A DNA stretch of 64,000 bases from Bathynomus jamesi (GCA_023014485.1 JAJOZX010005514.1:191001-255000), one strand, 5' to 3'. Shown: positions 11,086-23,029, counted from the first letter of the stretch. A program made the numbers and translations. The notes: a model not told the origin generated them from the letters alone.

Positions 11086-12845
11086 CTGTAAAAATCAATA
11101 AAAGGATTATTGCAAAATTAAATTCAACAAAGATAACTATATTAAACATTTAAAATAATTCACCAGAATAATATGAGCCTAAGAAAGGGAGAGAAAACTA
11201 ATGTTTTGGGACTTCTTTTTTATATATTTTTCTCTCATTTTAGTACTTAGCCTATAAAGTAGGCCTGTAAAATAGTTTGTTTGCCGAAAATAAACGTCAT
11301 TTCCCCTTAAATATACGAGTGACTGAAATATTAAAAGAAAATGGATTTAATTTTCCTAAATCATCTTGAACCTACGATAAAATATCAAATACTAAAAATT
11401 TTTTTATGCTCAACTCCAATGAAAAAAATTTGTGCCACTTAAAAAATTACAATACAGGCCTATTTATACTGTACGGATTAAATAATTCTAAAAAACTAAA
11501 AACGTATTCATAGATAAATAGCATATTGTGCTTTTCAAGTAAATTCAATAGTGGCTAAACAACTAAAATCTTTATACATACATACATACATCCCCCCCAA
11601 CCATAATGCATGCAAAATATTACAAATGTTATTTTTTAATTTTATAACAACTTAATATAATTTACATAGTTATGGCCTATAGCTAGGTCTAGGTATATTT
11701 CAGTAACCTCCCTGCCTTGCATGAACTTCCACTGCATTAGGTAGATTTATAACTAAGTTGATCTTGATTTTAAAATGGCTGAATGACAGTAATATATTCA
11801 ATACTAACCCAAACTTTTAAACCTCAGAACTTCAGAATATCAAATGTTCAAGTTTCTAATATTAGCTATAAATGAATTAACAGTTATTTTAAGCTATACT
11901 ATATTAAAGGAAAGTGTATTAAACCTAAAAAAATCTTTAATTTGTAGAATTTGGCAAAAAATACCTAGAGTCTCGGAAATTTTTTTTTAAATAAAATAAA
12001 TAAATAATCCTGCTTTACAGCCAATAAATAATCCCACTTTACAGCCAATATGAAAAGCTTGACAAACTTACCAAATTTGGTGTATCAATTTTCCAAGTTA
12101 AAATAGGTGGTGTTTTTAATCAGGTAGTGTCAATTTTAGTTAAATATGGCCTATATCATACATAATAATCAGTTGTCATTTCAGTCTCAAAAATCAACTC
12201 GGACCAGTCTTCTAACCACAGCTGGCTACCAGTACCACTTAAATTTTTAAATAGCAGTGGCAGTAACCACTTTCAGTCGTTTGGTCAAACCACTTTGAAA
12301 GGTGGTGGTTTACTGGCAGCAAATTCTCTAATAGGGTTACCAAGCTTTTTTAGAATGTGTGAATGCTACAGTGTTAATTTTGACAAGATCCTTTTTTTTC
12401 TTATTAAAAATGTAACTAGTTTTGGTTATATTTTTTATTTTTAAACTAGTAAATTAAAGATTTTGTAATTGGAAAATGAAAAGAAAAATACCCATATGGC
12501 AATCTCTGCAAACTGCCACAACCTTGCTTAGCACTGACCTTGAGGATGGATAACTTATTGTTCAGTAGCTCAGCTGGTATTGCTACAGGAACAGTATTCT
12601 CACCCCTCCTTTTCACTAACTTTTTTTGTCTTCATAGGCAAATTGATAAAATCAAGAGTAAAATTAAAGAAAAGGGAAGGGAGGGGGAGTGTTACATTAT
12701 TTAACCTAGGTAGCTATTTTATCGCTAATCCTGATAACAACAGACAAACAGATTTAAAGTAGTCCAAGAATTATTCTAGTGAAAGTCAAATTACATTCAG
12801 TCTTTAATAAAAAAAAAAAAACTCAATTCACAATCATTCGACCCA
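11086..12845. other. AT-rich intronic sequence, no gene seen
   Basis: No credible reading frame. A short (CATA)n run lies near 11575-11592 and a direct repeat of about 20 bp containing TTACAGCCAATAAATAAT-like sequence near 12010-12050. Confidence 0.5.
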
Positions 12846-12849
12846 CTGG

Positions 12850-13700
12850 TCTATTAAGTCTTGCGGGTAATATAGGTATAACGTTTGCATCTTGGTGACA
12901 AAATCACATCACGATTAACATTCGCAAAACAAGGCTTATTAACAATGTGCCTGTCAAACTTCCGAGATATTTCTTGAAGGTTTCTGTTGATGGGCACTGT
13001 TGGCAGTCTCTGAAAAAGCAGCCAATATCTGGGGATAAGCATTGCAAAGCTATAAAACAGGCATTGTGGCATGTTCCATCCATCAGTAACTTTGCACTCT
13101 GATGTATGTATACACGCACAATGTGTATTTCACTGGCAGCTACCTACAAGGATGCATTCCTTGGGCCTTAGCTGTGTGAACTTGGAGAATCCAATCTCAA
13201 TGAGGGGTTTTCTTTTGAAACCCTCAAAGGCTTTTGCTAAATTGCGAAGTATCAGTCATTTTTAAGCAGGTTTCTTTTTCCAGTTATCTTATTCATAACT
13301 GATGTTTTTTCTACGCATAAGCCTGCTAATATCTTCAGACAGATTGTGCCTTGGGGTCTGAATCTTAAAAAAAATTCTTTAAGCTATCATCATTCAGTTA
13401 ATTTACAAATTTATCAAACTTTCACAAAACCATTAGTATTTGCACATCATCACTACTGTTGAATGCTTCTCCGAACTGGAAATGCATTTCTCAGTCCAGT
13501 CTTCTGCCTCTCTTACTTCCTTAGTACTCAGGGAAAAATAATTTCCAGCATTTCACAGCATGTTCAATTTTTCTTCTTTTGTTGTAGTATATACACTCTT
13601 CAAGAATTTTGTTTCAACATGCATGTTCCTCCACTTCTGAAATGATAAAGATTCATTATCTGAAGGCCTTTCACTACTTTTCTTCACTACACACACAGTC
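12850..13700 (-). pseudogene. Remnant of a TE-associated ORF (FSKFxxLRPK / CxCxxHQN family)
   Basis: Minus-strand frames give, with breaks, SRLM then IGFSKFTQLRPKECILVGS, then CACIHTSE, KLLMDGTCHNAC and FFRDCQQCPSTE. This order (LRPK block, VCxCxxHQN-like block, KLLxD, CPG-like block) is one I associate with a family of uncharacterised proteins present in many copies in arthropod and cnidarian genomes, probably from a DNA transposon or other repeat. I do not know the function. An in-frame stop follows GSCQ and at least two frame changes are needed. No terminal repeats were found. Confidence 0.5.
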
Positions 13701-14314
13701 TCTTAGAATTTCTTAATCAGTCTCTGCCACTGACAACACTCCCTTAATCTTCCTTTTCCCTGAATAAAGTTAAAAGGGTTCATAAACTTTGCAATCATTT
13801 GATACAATTTGCAATAATGGATGGTCCTTCTCTACTGCAGGTAGGAATGATTTAATAACCACTTATCTATTTCCTGTCATTTCAAAAGTCTTCCATAGGT
13901 CTACTATAAAATCTGAAAGTAATAATTTTCTAGAAAGAGATGTTAGAATGGACTGAAATGCACAATTTTATTAAATATACCAGTACCTGACTAGTACTTA
14001 TTAAAAGAATAAATCAAGGCAAAATTACACATCTTAGGAACTGCCTATTTTTCAATGTATCTATGCTACAGTGACTGCTACATTACTCATGCAGAAATGA
14101 ATATACAGACATTTTTTAAAGTAAAAAATCTTAAAAAATGTTAAAACTTTCATAAGTGCAAATGAAAACTTCAGCAAAAAAGCATTTATTGCCATTAATA
14201 ACCTTTAACATGTAGAACCTAAGGTGGAGCTATTAATTGTGATTCAAGGAATAAGTTCCAAACTAATTCGAGATTCTTTGGCAAATTTGAGCAAGCGATA
14301 CAATATAAACCATA
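13701..14314. other. AT-rich sequence, nothing recognised
   Basis: No open frame, repeat end or RNA gene that I can support. Confidence 0.5.
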
Positions 14315-14762
14315 TACAGTAAAACCTGTACTATCCAGCAATCAACTATCTGGAAAACTTTAGAAACTAGCAAATTTCATATTAGGCCAATACAATTCAC
14401 CAACCTAGAAACTGGGAAGCTTTTTGATGCCATCTGGAAAAATCTAGAACATCCTTAACATTTTTAATAAAATAAGAATTTTACTTGTTTCAGTTGTCCC
14501 ATACATACTTAGCACCAGGGATGGGGAGTCGGAGTCGGGAGTCGGGAGTCGGAGTTGGTAAAAACGACCGACTCCCAACTCTGATTCAATTTCTATATGC
14601 CAACAATTTACCAGAATACTACCCTGCCCTAAATAAATATCTTCCTGAACTAATTCTAGATTCACATTTCCACATTTGATTTATTGTTTTGGTAAATCTT
14701 AGCAAATTAATTTCAGATTTCTATTTCAGGATACTAGGTACCATATAAAAATTAGCAATATA

Positions 14763-16087
14763 CAGGGTGGGGCACGGGAACCAAGTGTTTTTGGAATAAT
14801 CAGAAAATGATATTTATTTTTGTAAAGAAAATATATTGGTAGAACAACATTCGTAAGAACATAGCATTTCATGTCATAATAATCATGTACCGAAAATTAT
14901 ATCTGCCATATGATGTCCTTGGCCGTCGACACATTGTTGAAGGCATTTACGAAAATTGGCCTCCACTCTTCCCAGCAGGTCTCTGTTGATTTGGATGATT
15001 TGTTGATGGATCGCTTCCTTCAATGCATCTAATGTATGGGGCTTGTCCTCGTAGACACGTGACTTGAGGTACCCCCATAGAAAGAAGTCACATGTGGACA
15101 AGTCAGGGGACCGAGGGGGCCATGCAATGTCACCAAATCTCGAAATGAGATGGTTGGGAAACAGGGGGCGAAGAACAGCCATTGACGCTCTGGCGGTGTG
15201 TGGCGTGGCCCCATCTTGCTGAAACCACAAATGTCGACGAGCAATACGCCTTCTTCGTAACTCAGGGATGAAAAAGGTGTTCACCATCTCAATGTAACGC
15301 CCAGATGTTATGGTAACGGTAACCCCATTTTGTTCGAAGAAATAGGGACCGATGACGCCAAACTTTCCCACCGCGCACCAAACTGTAACCTTAGGGCTAT
15401 GCAGCGGTTTTTCAGCAGCCCAATACCGACAGTTTTGATTGTTGACGGCCCCATTAAGGTGGAAATGGGCTTCATCACTCATTACCACCATCATGTTTTC
15501 ATTCTGCTCATAAAGTGCAAGCATTTCCTGTGCAAAATTCAGTCGTTGGGGGCAATTGTTTACATTCAATTCCTGCACCATCGCTAACTTGTATGGGTAA
15601 AAATGTAATTCTTCATGCAAAATCCATCTAACAGTACGATTGCTGATTCCGAGTGCAGCTGAATGTCTCCGAGCAGAGCGGCCTGGGCTTTGCAACATCG
15701 CTTGTCTGACCCTTTCAACGTTCTCTGGAGTACGCACAGTGCATTGCGGCCCCTTCGGTTTTGTTTTCATTATTGAGCCTCCTGTTCGAAGATTGTTAAC
15801 CCATCGTAAGATTGTGTCACGAGCGGGAACAGAGTCATTTCGATGAATGTTGAATCTGCGGCAAAACGCACGCTGAACTGCTGTCACTGACTCGCCACTC
15901 CTAACAAAATGATCATACGCGAACATGCGGTGTTCTAACGTCCACTGCTCCATGATGGCACCTGAAAGATAAAGGTGAGTGTTAGTTAAAGTTAAATGCT
16001 ATGAACACAGGAATGGAATGCTACCTACCGCACGCCCCTCCCATTCCTAGCTATTCAAAAAACACTTGATTCCCGTGCCCCACCCTG
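14763..16087 (-). mobile_element. DD41D mariner-like element, apparently complete
   Basis: 1325 bp with TA duplications and terminal inverted repeats of about 30 bp (CAGGGTGGGGCACGGGAA… mirrored at the right as …TTCCCGTGCCCCACCCTG). It holds a single intact transposase gene on the minus strand and is inserted in hAT 1. Confidence 0.95.
14883..15953 (-). CDS. Mariner-like transposase, DD41D, intact
   Basis: An uninterrupted 356-aa frame. Residues 1-60 form the first helix-turn-helix (EHRMFAYDHFVRSGESV…TILRWVNNL). Residues about 85-115 form the second (SARRHSAALGISNRTVRWIL). The catalytic triad is D in VMSDEAHF, D in WFQQDGATPHT and D in SPDLSTCDFFLWG. I count 41 residues between the second and third Asp. 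It cuts and pastes the element at TA in the nucleus. The start is the first ATG after the left-hand inverted repeat (on its strand) and gives a usual length of 340-360 aa. No stop or frameshift, so it is the best candidate for an active transposase here. It may also supply transposase to the deleted relatives if their ends are close enough, which they do not appear to be. Confidence 0.95.
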   Translation of the reverse strand: MEQWTLEHRMFAYDHFVRSGESVTAVQRAFCRRFNIHRNDSVPARDTILRWVNNLRTGGSIMKTKPKGPQCTVRTPENVERVRQAMLQSPGRSARRHSAALGISNRTVRWILHEELHFYPYKLAMVQELNVNNCPQRLNFAQEMLALYEQNENMMVVMSDEAHFHLNGAVNNQNCRYWAAEKPLHSPKVTVWCAVGKFGVIGPYFFEQNGVTVTITSGRYIEMVNTFFIPELRRRRIARRHLWFQQDGATPHTARASMAVLRPLFPNHLISRFGDIAWPPRSPDLSTCDFFLWGYLKSRVYEDKPHTLDALKEAIHQQIIQINRDLLGRVEANFRKCLQQCVDGQGHHMADIIFGT

Positions 16088-16121
16088 TATTAATTATTAA
16101 TTTAATTAGCCCCTATTAGTA

Positions 16122-18092
16122 ATGAGTCGTGGGCCTAGTAGAAAATCAGCAGTCTTTCAATATTTTAAGCTAAATGAGGATGAAAGTATTTTTATTTGTC
16201 AAGTAGAAAAGGATGGTAAAGAGTGTAATGCAAAAATTAGTGCTTACACTGGGAAACATGCTAATGCTCCAACTCGAGCCTCAAACTTGAAACGCCATCT
16301 ACGAAACAAACATCCCAATATTTATAAGGTTGTAGATCAGCATAAGGAAATCCAGAAACCTACTTCTAGTCAGGCCAGTACCTCTATTTCAAAAAGCAAA
16401 CGAGTCTCTGTTACAAAATTTTTCCACAGTGAGAGAATTACAATATCAATGACAAAGAAAAAATTTTAAAAATACCTTATAGATTTAGTTGTAAAGAATG
16501 GGGTTGCACTTACATTATTTTCCTCCCCAGCTTTCCGTGGATTAAATGGAGAAATGGCGGCAAAACTAGGAGTGTCATTAGAGACACATGATATTCGAAA
16601 CATGATTTTAAAGGAAGCAGAAAGCCAGAAAACTTTATTGAAAACAATGCTGCAAAGAAAATTCTTCTTTCTTAAGATGGATGCCTGCACGAGACAAAGA
16701 ATTAATTATATGGCAATAAATGTTCAGTTCACTGATGATGAAGGAAAACTAGTTATACGTACTCTGGCAGTGAAGGACACTGAAGCTCAACATTCAAGCG
16801 AATACCTGACCAAGCTAATTGAAACCATCTTGACAGAATATGAAATCACTAGAGAGCAAATATTATCAATTGTTACTGATAATGCTTCAAATATGACAAG
16901 TACAGTACAGAAACTTAATGATGGTGAAGTAAAAGGAGATCTTTTTGAAGACAGTAGTGAAGAAGATACGGATGAAACTGCTGACAAACTTGACAGTGTT
17001 GACACTGTAGACAATGATTTTGCTGGATTCTCAAATATCCCCCACATGCAATGTGCAGTCCACACATTGCAACTGGCAATTCGTGATGGGTTAAAAGAAA
17101 GGAATGCTGCTAATGTAGTAGGTAGGTTACGCAACATAGTAGTGGCTGCAAGAACGCCTAAACTTGATGCAATATTAAAACGTCGATCCGGAAAAGGTGC
17201 AGTTATAGATCAAGCTACACGTTGGGGGAGTACCTATGAAATGATTAAGCGCCTTCTTGAATTGAAGCCATACCTTATCGATATGGCAAACCCAGATGTA
17301 ACAATGACTGATATCCAGTGGCAGCAGCCAAGTCAACTTGAGGCATTACTTAAGTACCCATATGTGATTACAAAGAAGTTTCAAGCAGCTGAATTGACAC
17401 CTGGCACATTTTACAAGGAATGGAAAAATATTAATTATAAACTATCTCAAATTGGCAGCATTGTTGCAGATGGCATAAGAATGTCTATGCAGCATAAAGA
17501 AGAAAATTTACTGAATAATGACGTACTATTGGCTGCAGTTTATGTAGATCCTATGCACAGGGTACTTTTAACTGAAGAACAGATTGCTAGAGGAAAGTCA
17601 GCTCTGTGTGATGTAGCTGTGCGAATGAAAATGTTAAATGAAACAGATGCCGCAAGTAATTCAGAATTTGAAAGCTGCTCTAGTCCTGCCATTATGCAAA
17701 GCTCCTGCTCAAACTCTGAAGAAGAAATGGATTTTGAAAAATATCTCAATAATGAAGAAAAATCAAAAAAAGTTAAGCAATGACATTTGAGTCAAGATGA
17801 TAAACCTATAAAAATAACCCCCCCATTGACCAAATTCAGAGAAGACTTTAATGCAGCTTTAATAAAAATAGAGAAATTTGATCATTCATTAAAACTTGAT
17901 GTGATGAATGCCATACCAAAGTATCCTGAATTAGTGCAAGATGTAGCCAGAACTGTTACTGCATTGCTACCAACACAAGTCAGCGTTGAAAGATTATTTT
18001 CAGCTCTTCAGTTAATTAAATCCCACCTACAGGCTAAGTTGAAGGAAGACATAATTGATGCTATACTTTTCTTAAGAACAAATTCTCCTTAG
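16122..18092 (+). pseudogene. hAT 1 transposase with two in-frame stops
   Basis: A single 657-codon frame with TAA at codon 116 (16467-16469) and TGA at codon 554 (17781-17783) and no frameshift. N-terminal BED-type zinc finger at residues about 25-65 (FICQ, then C, then RASNLKRHLRNKH). RNase H-like catalytic region with IVTDNASNM, the CAVHTLQLAI block and the conserved Trp in RWGSTYEM. C-terminal hAT dimerisation domain with TQVSVERLFSAL and DAILFLRTN. Length is typical. Only two point changes separate it from an open gene, so inactivation is fairly recent. Closest relative in the window is the hAT 2 transposase. Confidence 0.92.
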
Positions 18093-18164
18093 AGTTAAAT
18101 TATTAAGTATGTTTTTTTAGCCTTTTTTTAATATTTAGCTTCAATATTAGCATATCATAATATA

Positions 18165-18922
18165 CAGGGTGGGCCGTAAGTTTCCATACATAGGAAAAAT
18201 TAAACGTTTGTTTTTATGTTTCAGATACCCTAAGAATATGCGTTTGACGTAAGATCTTGTTTACTGATGAAGCAAATTTTTACATCAATGGAGATGTTAA
18301 TTGGCAAAACATACGTTATTGGAGTAATGCTAACCCTAACTGGCTGAGTCCGACGAAGATGCAAGGTGCCGGTAAAGTGATGGTGTGGGCCGGGATATGG
18401 GGTGACAGAATTATTGGACCAATTTTTGTCAGTGGAAATCTTAATGCCGAAAGGTATCTTAACATGTTGCAAGAAGAGATTTTCCCATCCCTGCTAAACG
18501 AGGAAGGTAACTTCCCAGTTTACTTCCAGCAAGATGGAGCTCCACCTCATTATGGTCTTCACGTGCGTCGGTATTTGGATCAGCAGTTTCCGGATGCTTG
18601 GATTGGTCGGCGTGGTCCTGTGGAGTGGCCTCCCAGATCCCCAGATCTCACCCCCCTTGATTTCTATCTTTGGGGGCACTTGAAGGCCATGGTGTATCAC
18701 GAAAAGATATGAGACATAAATCATCTAAAGGAACGTATCACCAATGCCATTACAAGCATAACGTCAACTGTGCTAATGCGTGTTCATCAACAGTGGGGAA
18801 CACGTATTGAAATATGTTTTCAAAACAATGGCAACCATGTAGAGCATATTATATAAATAAAAATGGTTGTCCATAAAAAAATGTTTATTTTTCCTATGTA
18901 TGGAAACTTACGGCCCACCCTG
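18165..18922 (+). mobile_element. DD41D mariner-like element with 5' deletion
   Basis: Inverted ends CAGGGTGGGCCGTAAGTTTC and mirror image, TA on both sides, 758 bp. It lies in the 3' part of hAT 1, just past the transposase gene. Confidence 0.92.
18257..18855 (+). pseudogene. Truncated DD41D mariner transposase (catalytic half only)
   Basis: The frame begins at [11 protein letters not shown] with the first catalytic Asp. It continues with QQDGAPPH (second Asp) and [17 protein letters not shown] (third Asp, again 41 residues on), then stops at TGA after HEKI. The remaining C-terminal part continues in frame to a stop near 18855. The whole DNA-binding half is missing, replaced by about 70 bp between the left end and FTDEA. 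Not functional. Confidence 0.85.
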
Positions 18923-19348
18923 TATAATGGAAACAAAATATTCTTTACCAACTTTTTTTATTTAGCTACAGTACCGTATGCAACATTAAAATTTTAAAAT
19001 TGTTAACCAAATGAGGTTATAAATATTTTATACGAGATCAATTTCTTTTTCTGTTAATTTTTATTTTTGTAATATACAACATTAAAATTGTATTAAATTA
19101 CTAAACTGTATTATTATCGTACCTACTTTATTACATTTATTTATACTTATATATTTGAAAGAGTCGGGAGTCAGTTTTTAAAAATACCGACTCAGGAGTC
19201 GGGAGTTGGTTGTTTTTGGCCGACTCCCCATCCCTGCTTAGCACAGTGTTTATGTTGATTACAATTTAGTTCACGTTGGTGTACAGTGCAATGTAGCCAA
19301 AATTTGAGTTTTACTATTATTGTCCATTGGTTTTTCCTAGGTTAATAG

Positions 19349-21987
19349 CAGGGCTGTGGAGTCGGAGTCAGAAGCAATTTTGGTGCTGCTGGAGTCGGAA
19401 TCGGTAAAAATGTAGACTCCAACCTCAATATAAATTTTAATAAAATATGTTTTTGTGTGATATATCACTGGCAGCTATGGTGGTTAAACCACTTAAATAA
19501 TAAACACTGTTTTCCATTTCAGACACTAATGCCATTAATTCATTTTTTCTTTTCAGATAATATTTTTTATTTTTAATGCTTATTTAATTTTGAGTTCTTT
19601 CTAAATTTCATAAGTTTTTAACTTTCAAGTCTAAAACCCATTTCACAATGGCAAAGACACTTCCAACAAAGTCTGCAGTTTTTGAATATTTTACAATTAA
19701 CCACAGATGGGAAACATTTCATGTGTCAATGTATGATAGATGATGATGGTGAAAAATTATGTGAAGCAAAAATCAGTGGTTTTACTGGCTCTGATAAAAA
19801 TGCACCAACCAGAGCATCAAATTTGAAAAGACATTTGCAGCATTTCCATCCCAAAATTTTGGAAGTTGTCATTGAGAAAGATAGTAATAAAAACCTTCCA
19901 ACTACTTCAAAGTTAACAAAAGATTAGAAATCTACTGAATGACAAGCACCACTTACAAGATTCTTTACTACAGACAAAGTTACCATAACAATGACCACAA
20001 AAAGTTCAAGAAGCACATCATCGAACTGGTGGTAAGAAATGGTGTAGCCTTATCTTTATTTTCACAACCAGCCTTTCTAGGCCTAAATGGAGAAATAGCC
20101 AAGAAACTTGGAGTTTCTCTGGAAAGACAAAGTATCAGAAAAATTATAGTTGAAGAAGCAACAAATAAAAAGGAAGAACTTCGAAGAACTCTTAAGGGAC
20201 ACTTCATGTTTATTAAAATGGATGCAGCCACGCATCAGAGTTAACTATTTTGCCATCAATGCTAGATTTGTTGATGAAAACAATAAAATGGTAACTTGGA
20301 CATTGGGAGTAAAGGACACTGAGGCGCATCATGACAGCAACTATCTTCAGAAGTTAGTGGAGGAAGTTTTACAAGACTTTATAATTAAGAAAGAGCAGAT
20401 TCTATGTATTGTCACAGATAATGCTTCAAACATGCTAAGCATGATAGAAAAACTGAATAAAGTTGAAGAAAAAGTGGCTAATGAAGATGACATTCCTGAA
20501 ACTGATTCTCAAACAGCACAGAGCGATGAAATTTTAGATGATATTGTTGAAGAAGCATCTAAGCTCTTTCTAATCCAACATATGCATTGTGTTGTACATA
20601 CATTGCAGCTAGCAATAAGAGATGGATTGAAAGATCGTCATGCAGCTACTCTGATAGGCAAGTTGAGGCAAGTAGCCACTGCAGCCAGGACCTCTAAAAT
20701 TGATGCTATTATCCAGAGACGTGCAGGAAAGGGAGCTATTTTGGACCAAGCGACACACTGGGGGAGCACATATATGATGATTAAGCATTTGCTTGATCTA
20801 AAACCCTTCCTAGAAGACATTGATAATCCCAATGTTTCACTAATTGAAATTCAATGGAGGGAGGTTACACAATTAGAAGCTCTGCTTGCTCACCCTTATA
20901 CTGTCACCAAAAAGTTGCAAGCAGAGGATTTAACTCCTGGTACATTCATATGGGAATGGAAAAATTTATTATTTCGTTTATCCCAAACTGGAGGATTAAT
21001 TGCTGATGGAATTGTATCCTCAATGAAGAAAAGAGAGGGTCTGCTACTGGAAAATGAGGTCTTATTAGCTGCTGTCTACGTAGATCCAATGAACCAAATT
21101 TTGTTGACCGAAGAACAAATTGCTAAAGCAAAAGAGGCCCTCTGCGAGGTTGCAATTCGCATAAAAGGGTTATTACATGAAAATCCTGAACCACAGGATG
21201 AAGATATGAGTAGTAAGTCCCTCTCATCCTCTTCAAATGATGAAGAATTAGACTTTCAAAAATATTTAGATAAAATTGAATGCTCAAAAGCAAAGCGTCG
21301 CCACTTAAATGTGCATAGGCAACCTTTTGATATTAAACTAATAAAATTTAAGCAAGATTTTTTTTGATGGCCTAAAAGAAGTGGAAAAATATGATCGCTC
21401 ATCTAAACTGACAATACAAGAAGTCATCCCCAGCTTCCCCGCATATCCAGAGATTTTAAGAGATACAGCTATGATAGTAACAGCCATACCACCCACTCAG
21501 GTCAGTGTGGAGAGTGTTTTCCACACTGAAAATAATTAAATCAGATTTAAGGGCTTCAATGAAAGAGGATCTGGCAGAAGCAATTCTGTTCCTAAGAACA
21601 AGTTATTCGTAAATTTTAGATTTTCACCCTTGGCCTTAGTTTAATAAATTTTGCAGGAATATTTTTATATTTTTGATTGCATTTAAAGAAATTTTTATTT
21701 TGTCAGTCTTAAATTTAATTTTTGTTTTGTTTTATGCTCAATGAATTTTGTTTTTTCATAAATAAAAAATAAAAGCGCCATAATGGCATTGCTACAACCA
21801 TTAGACTCAAACTTTGCAGGTTATGGGTTTAAAAAGTAGCCTGATGATTCATGTGGTGGTGATGAAATGCTTCTTGTGTAATTATCATCATAGCAGATTT
21901 AGAATTAATATACCTTCTGAGTCAGATAGACAAAAAAAAAATTGAGGAGTCTGACTCAGTTTTTTATGTGCCAACTCCACAGCCCTG
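19349..21987. mobile_element. hAT transposon 2 (full length)
   Basis: Flanked by a perfect 8-bp duplication GTTAATAG (19341-19348 and 21988-21995). Ends are CAGGGCTGTGGAGTCGGAG and …CAACTCCACAGCCCTG. 2639 bp. A sister family to hAT 1: the ends share the GAGTCGG motif and the proteins align along their length. Confidence 0.95.
19648..21612 (+). pseudogene. hAT 2 transposase, frameshifted
   Basis: Starts MAKTLPTKSAVFEYF, parallel to the start of hAT 1, then needs a frame change near 19698. The BED finger follows (RASNLKRHLQHFHP), then a stop at 19925, then LVVRNGVALSLFSQPAF in a new frame. Another frame change comes near 20230. A long open stretch to 21367 holds IVTDNASNM, MHCVVHTLQLAI and HWGSTYMM. 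Further changes near 21365 (a T run) and 21527 come before the dimerisation domain (ILRDTAMIV…, AEAILFLRTSYS). More decayed than hAT 1 although it has equally clean ends. Confidence 0.9.
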
Positions 21988-22077
21988 GTTAATAGTACCC
22001 TCAGATAATGAGAAAATTTAGAGAACCAGAATGGCCTAAGCCCCGAGCTTGCCAGATAACAAAAGTTTTATACTGTA

Positions 22078-22644
22078 TATGAAATGCAGAAGTTCAGATT
22101 TGGTACCAAAACACATCATAATTTGAGAACAGATGCCTTCATTACACTGGCAGACAGTTCTTATAATTGTTCATCCTCAGTTGATAAGTGTGCTAACTGT
22201 GACAGATAACATACATCCAATAGCTTTCATTGCCCCAGTTGTCAAAGAGAAGGAAATTTTGGATATTAAGTATAGGCAGTGTGTTTCTTCCAAAGGGTTA
22301 GAGATATTTATAATTTTCAACATCCAGCTACGTCTATTTCTTATGCTGGTAGGGTATATATAGCTTCATCTTTGACGATTAAGAATTCCTGGAATAGTTC
22401 TGTGGATGTTCCTATTCCTAGGAAAAGCCTTTTGAAAAAAAAAAAATTCTCAAGAGACTTCAGCCTCCCTCCAGAAGCAAATTGAGTTTATGGCTAATTA
22501 AATCAAATGGCTTAATAGCAGGCCTCATAGTTTATCCAATTCCCAGTAGGATAGAGTTAGATGATCTTCCTTGTCCTCTGGTACTTCAACCATTTCCCAT
22601 GCTTTGTCAGATGCTAGTAGTAGGAGTAAAGCAATACCTAAAGG
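22078..22644 (+). pseudogene. LINE-B ORF1 remnant (zinc knuckle and following region)
   Basis: Around 22080-22250 the frame reads EMQKFRFGTK…, then DKCANCDR, a stop, and HTSNSFHCP. This fits a C-x2-C-x4-H-x4-C knuckle plus the CQKFGH type before it. It is followed by EKEILDIKYRQCVSFQRVRD and SYAGR, which is the block seen after the knuckles in arthropod LINE ORF1 proteins. Several stops and frame changes. The frame is cut at 22644 by hAT 3. Confidence 0.6.
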
Positions 22645-22718
22645 CAGGGGGTCAGCAACCTTTAGAAATGAAAGAGCCATACTATGTAAAATTTAGAGCA
22701 AGAAATCAGCAAAGAGCC

Positions 22719-22756
<38 letters not shown>

Positions 22757-22766
22757 TATACACACA

Positions 22767-23029
22767 CATTTAACTGCAATGACCACGCAGTATATTAATG
22801 TATAGAAACAACGTAAGTATAGAGGAGTGTTCTGCACACGAGGAAGAGAAATAGCGAACAAATGAAAAAATGAGGTGACTGCCCGGGAATCGAATCCAGG
22901 ATCTTCTGATTGCCGGTCAGATATGCTACCACTACACCACGGGCCTTGATCAGTCAGAAGTCGTAATTCTCCTACATAGGGCAGAAACCAATGCCTTGAG
23001 AGGGCACCCTCGCAAATCGTGAATATGTA
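22767..23029 (-). repeat. tRNA-derived SINE, copy 1
   Basis: On the minus strand 22879-22945 reads like a tRNA: TGGTGTAGTGG (A box), an anticodon-type stem-loop, and GGATTCGATTCC (B box). It sits between a non-tRNA head of about 80 bp and a non-tRNA tail. The acceptor stem does not pair, so it is a SINE rather than a working tRNA gene. Confidence 0.75.

Larger units (their letters stand above)
14516..19236. mobile_element. hAT transposon 1 (full length, with two mariners inside)
   Basis: Flanked by a perfect 8-bp duplication CTTAGCAC (14508-14515 and 19237-19244). Terminal repeats start CAGGGATGGGGAGTCGG and end CCGACTCCCCATCCCTG. Subterminal tandem GAGTCGG-type motifs lie at both ends, as expected for hAT transposase binding sites. 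It carries the DD41D mariner at 14763-16087, its own transposase at 16122-18092 and the deleted mariner at 18165-18922. Without the mariners it is about 2.6 kb, the same as hAT 2. Confidence 0.95.
14317..22075. mobile_element. Pogo/Tigger-like mini-element split by two hAT elements
   Basis: Left end CAGTAAAACCTGTACTATCC and right end (…GTTTTATACTG) are inverted repeats, each flanked by TA within a mirrored CATATA/TATATG context. Removing the two hAT insertions and one copy of each 8-bp duplication leaves an element of roughly 380 bp without coding capacity. The TIR style and TA target fit the pogo branch of Tc1/mariner. Superfamily is inference. Confidence 0.65.

Noticed and set aside
10877..11149. 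A 90-residue membrane-protein-like ORF
   Set aside because: The hydrophobic part is intron sequence upstream of the acceptor; the rest is antizyme exon 2 in the +1 frame.
22879..22945. A functional tRNA-Ala gene (minus strand)
   Set aside because: A and B boxes are present but the acceptor stem does not pair and the unit is repeated with a shared tail, so it is a SINE.
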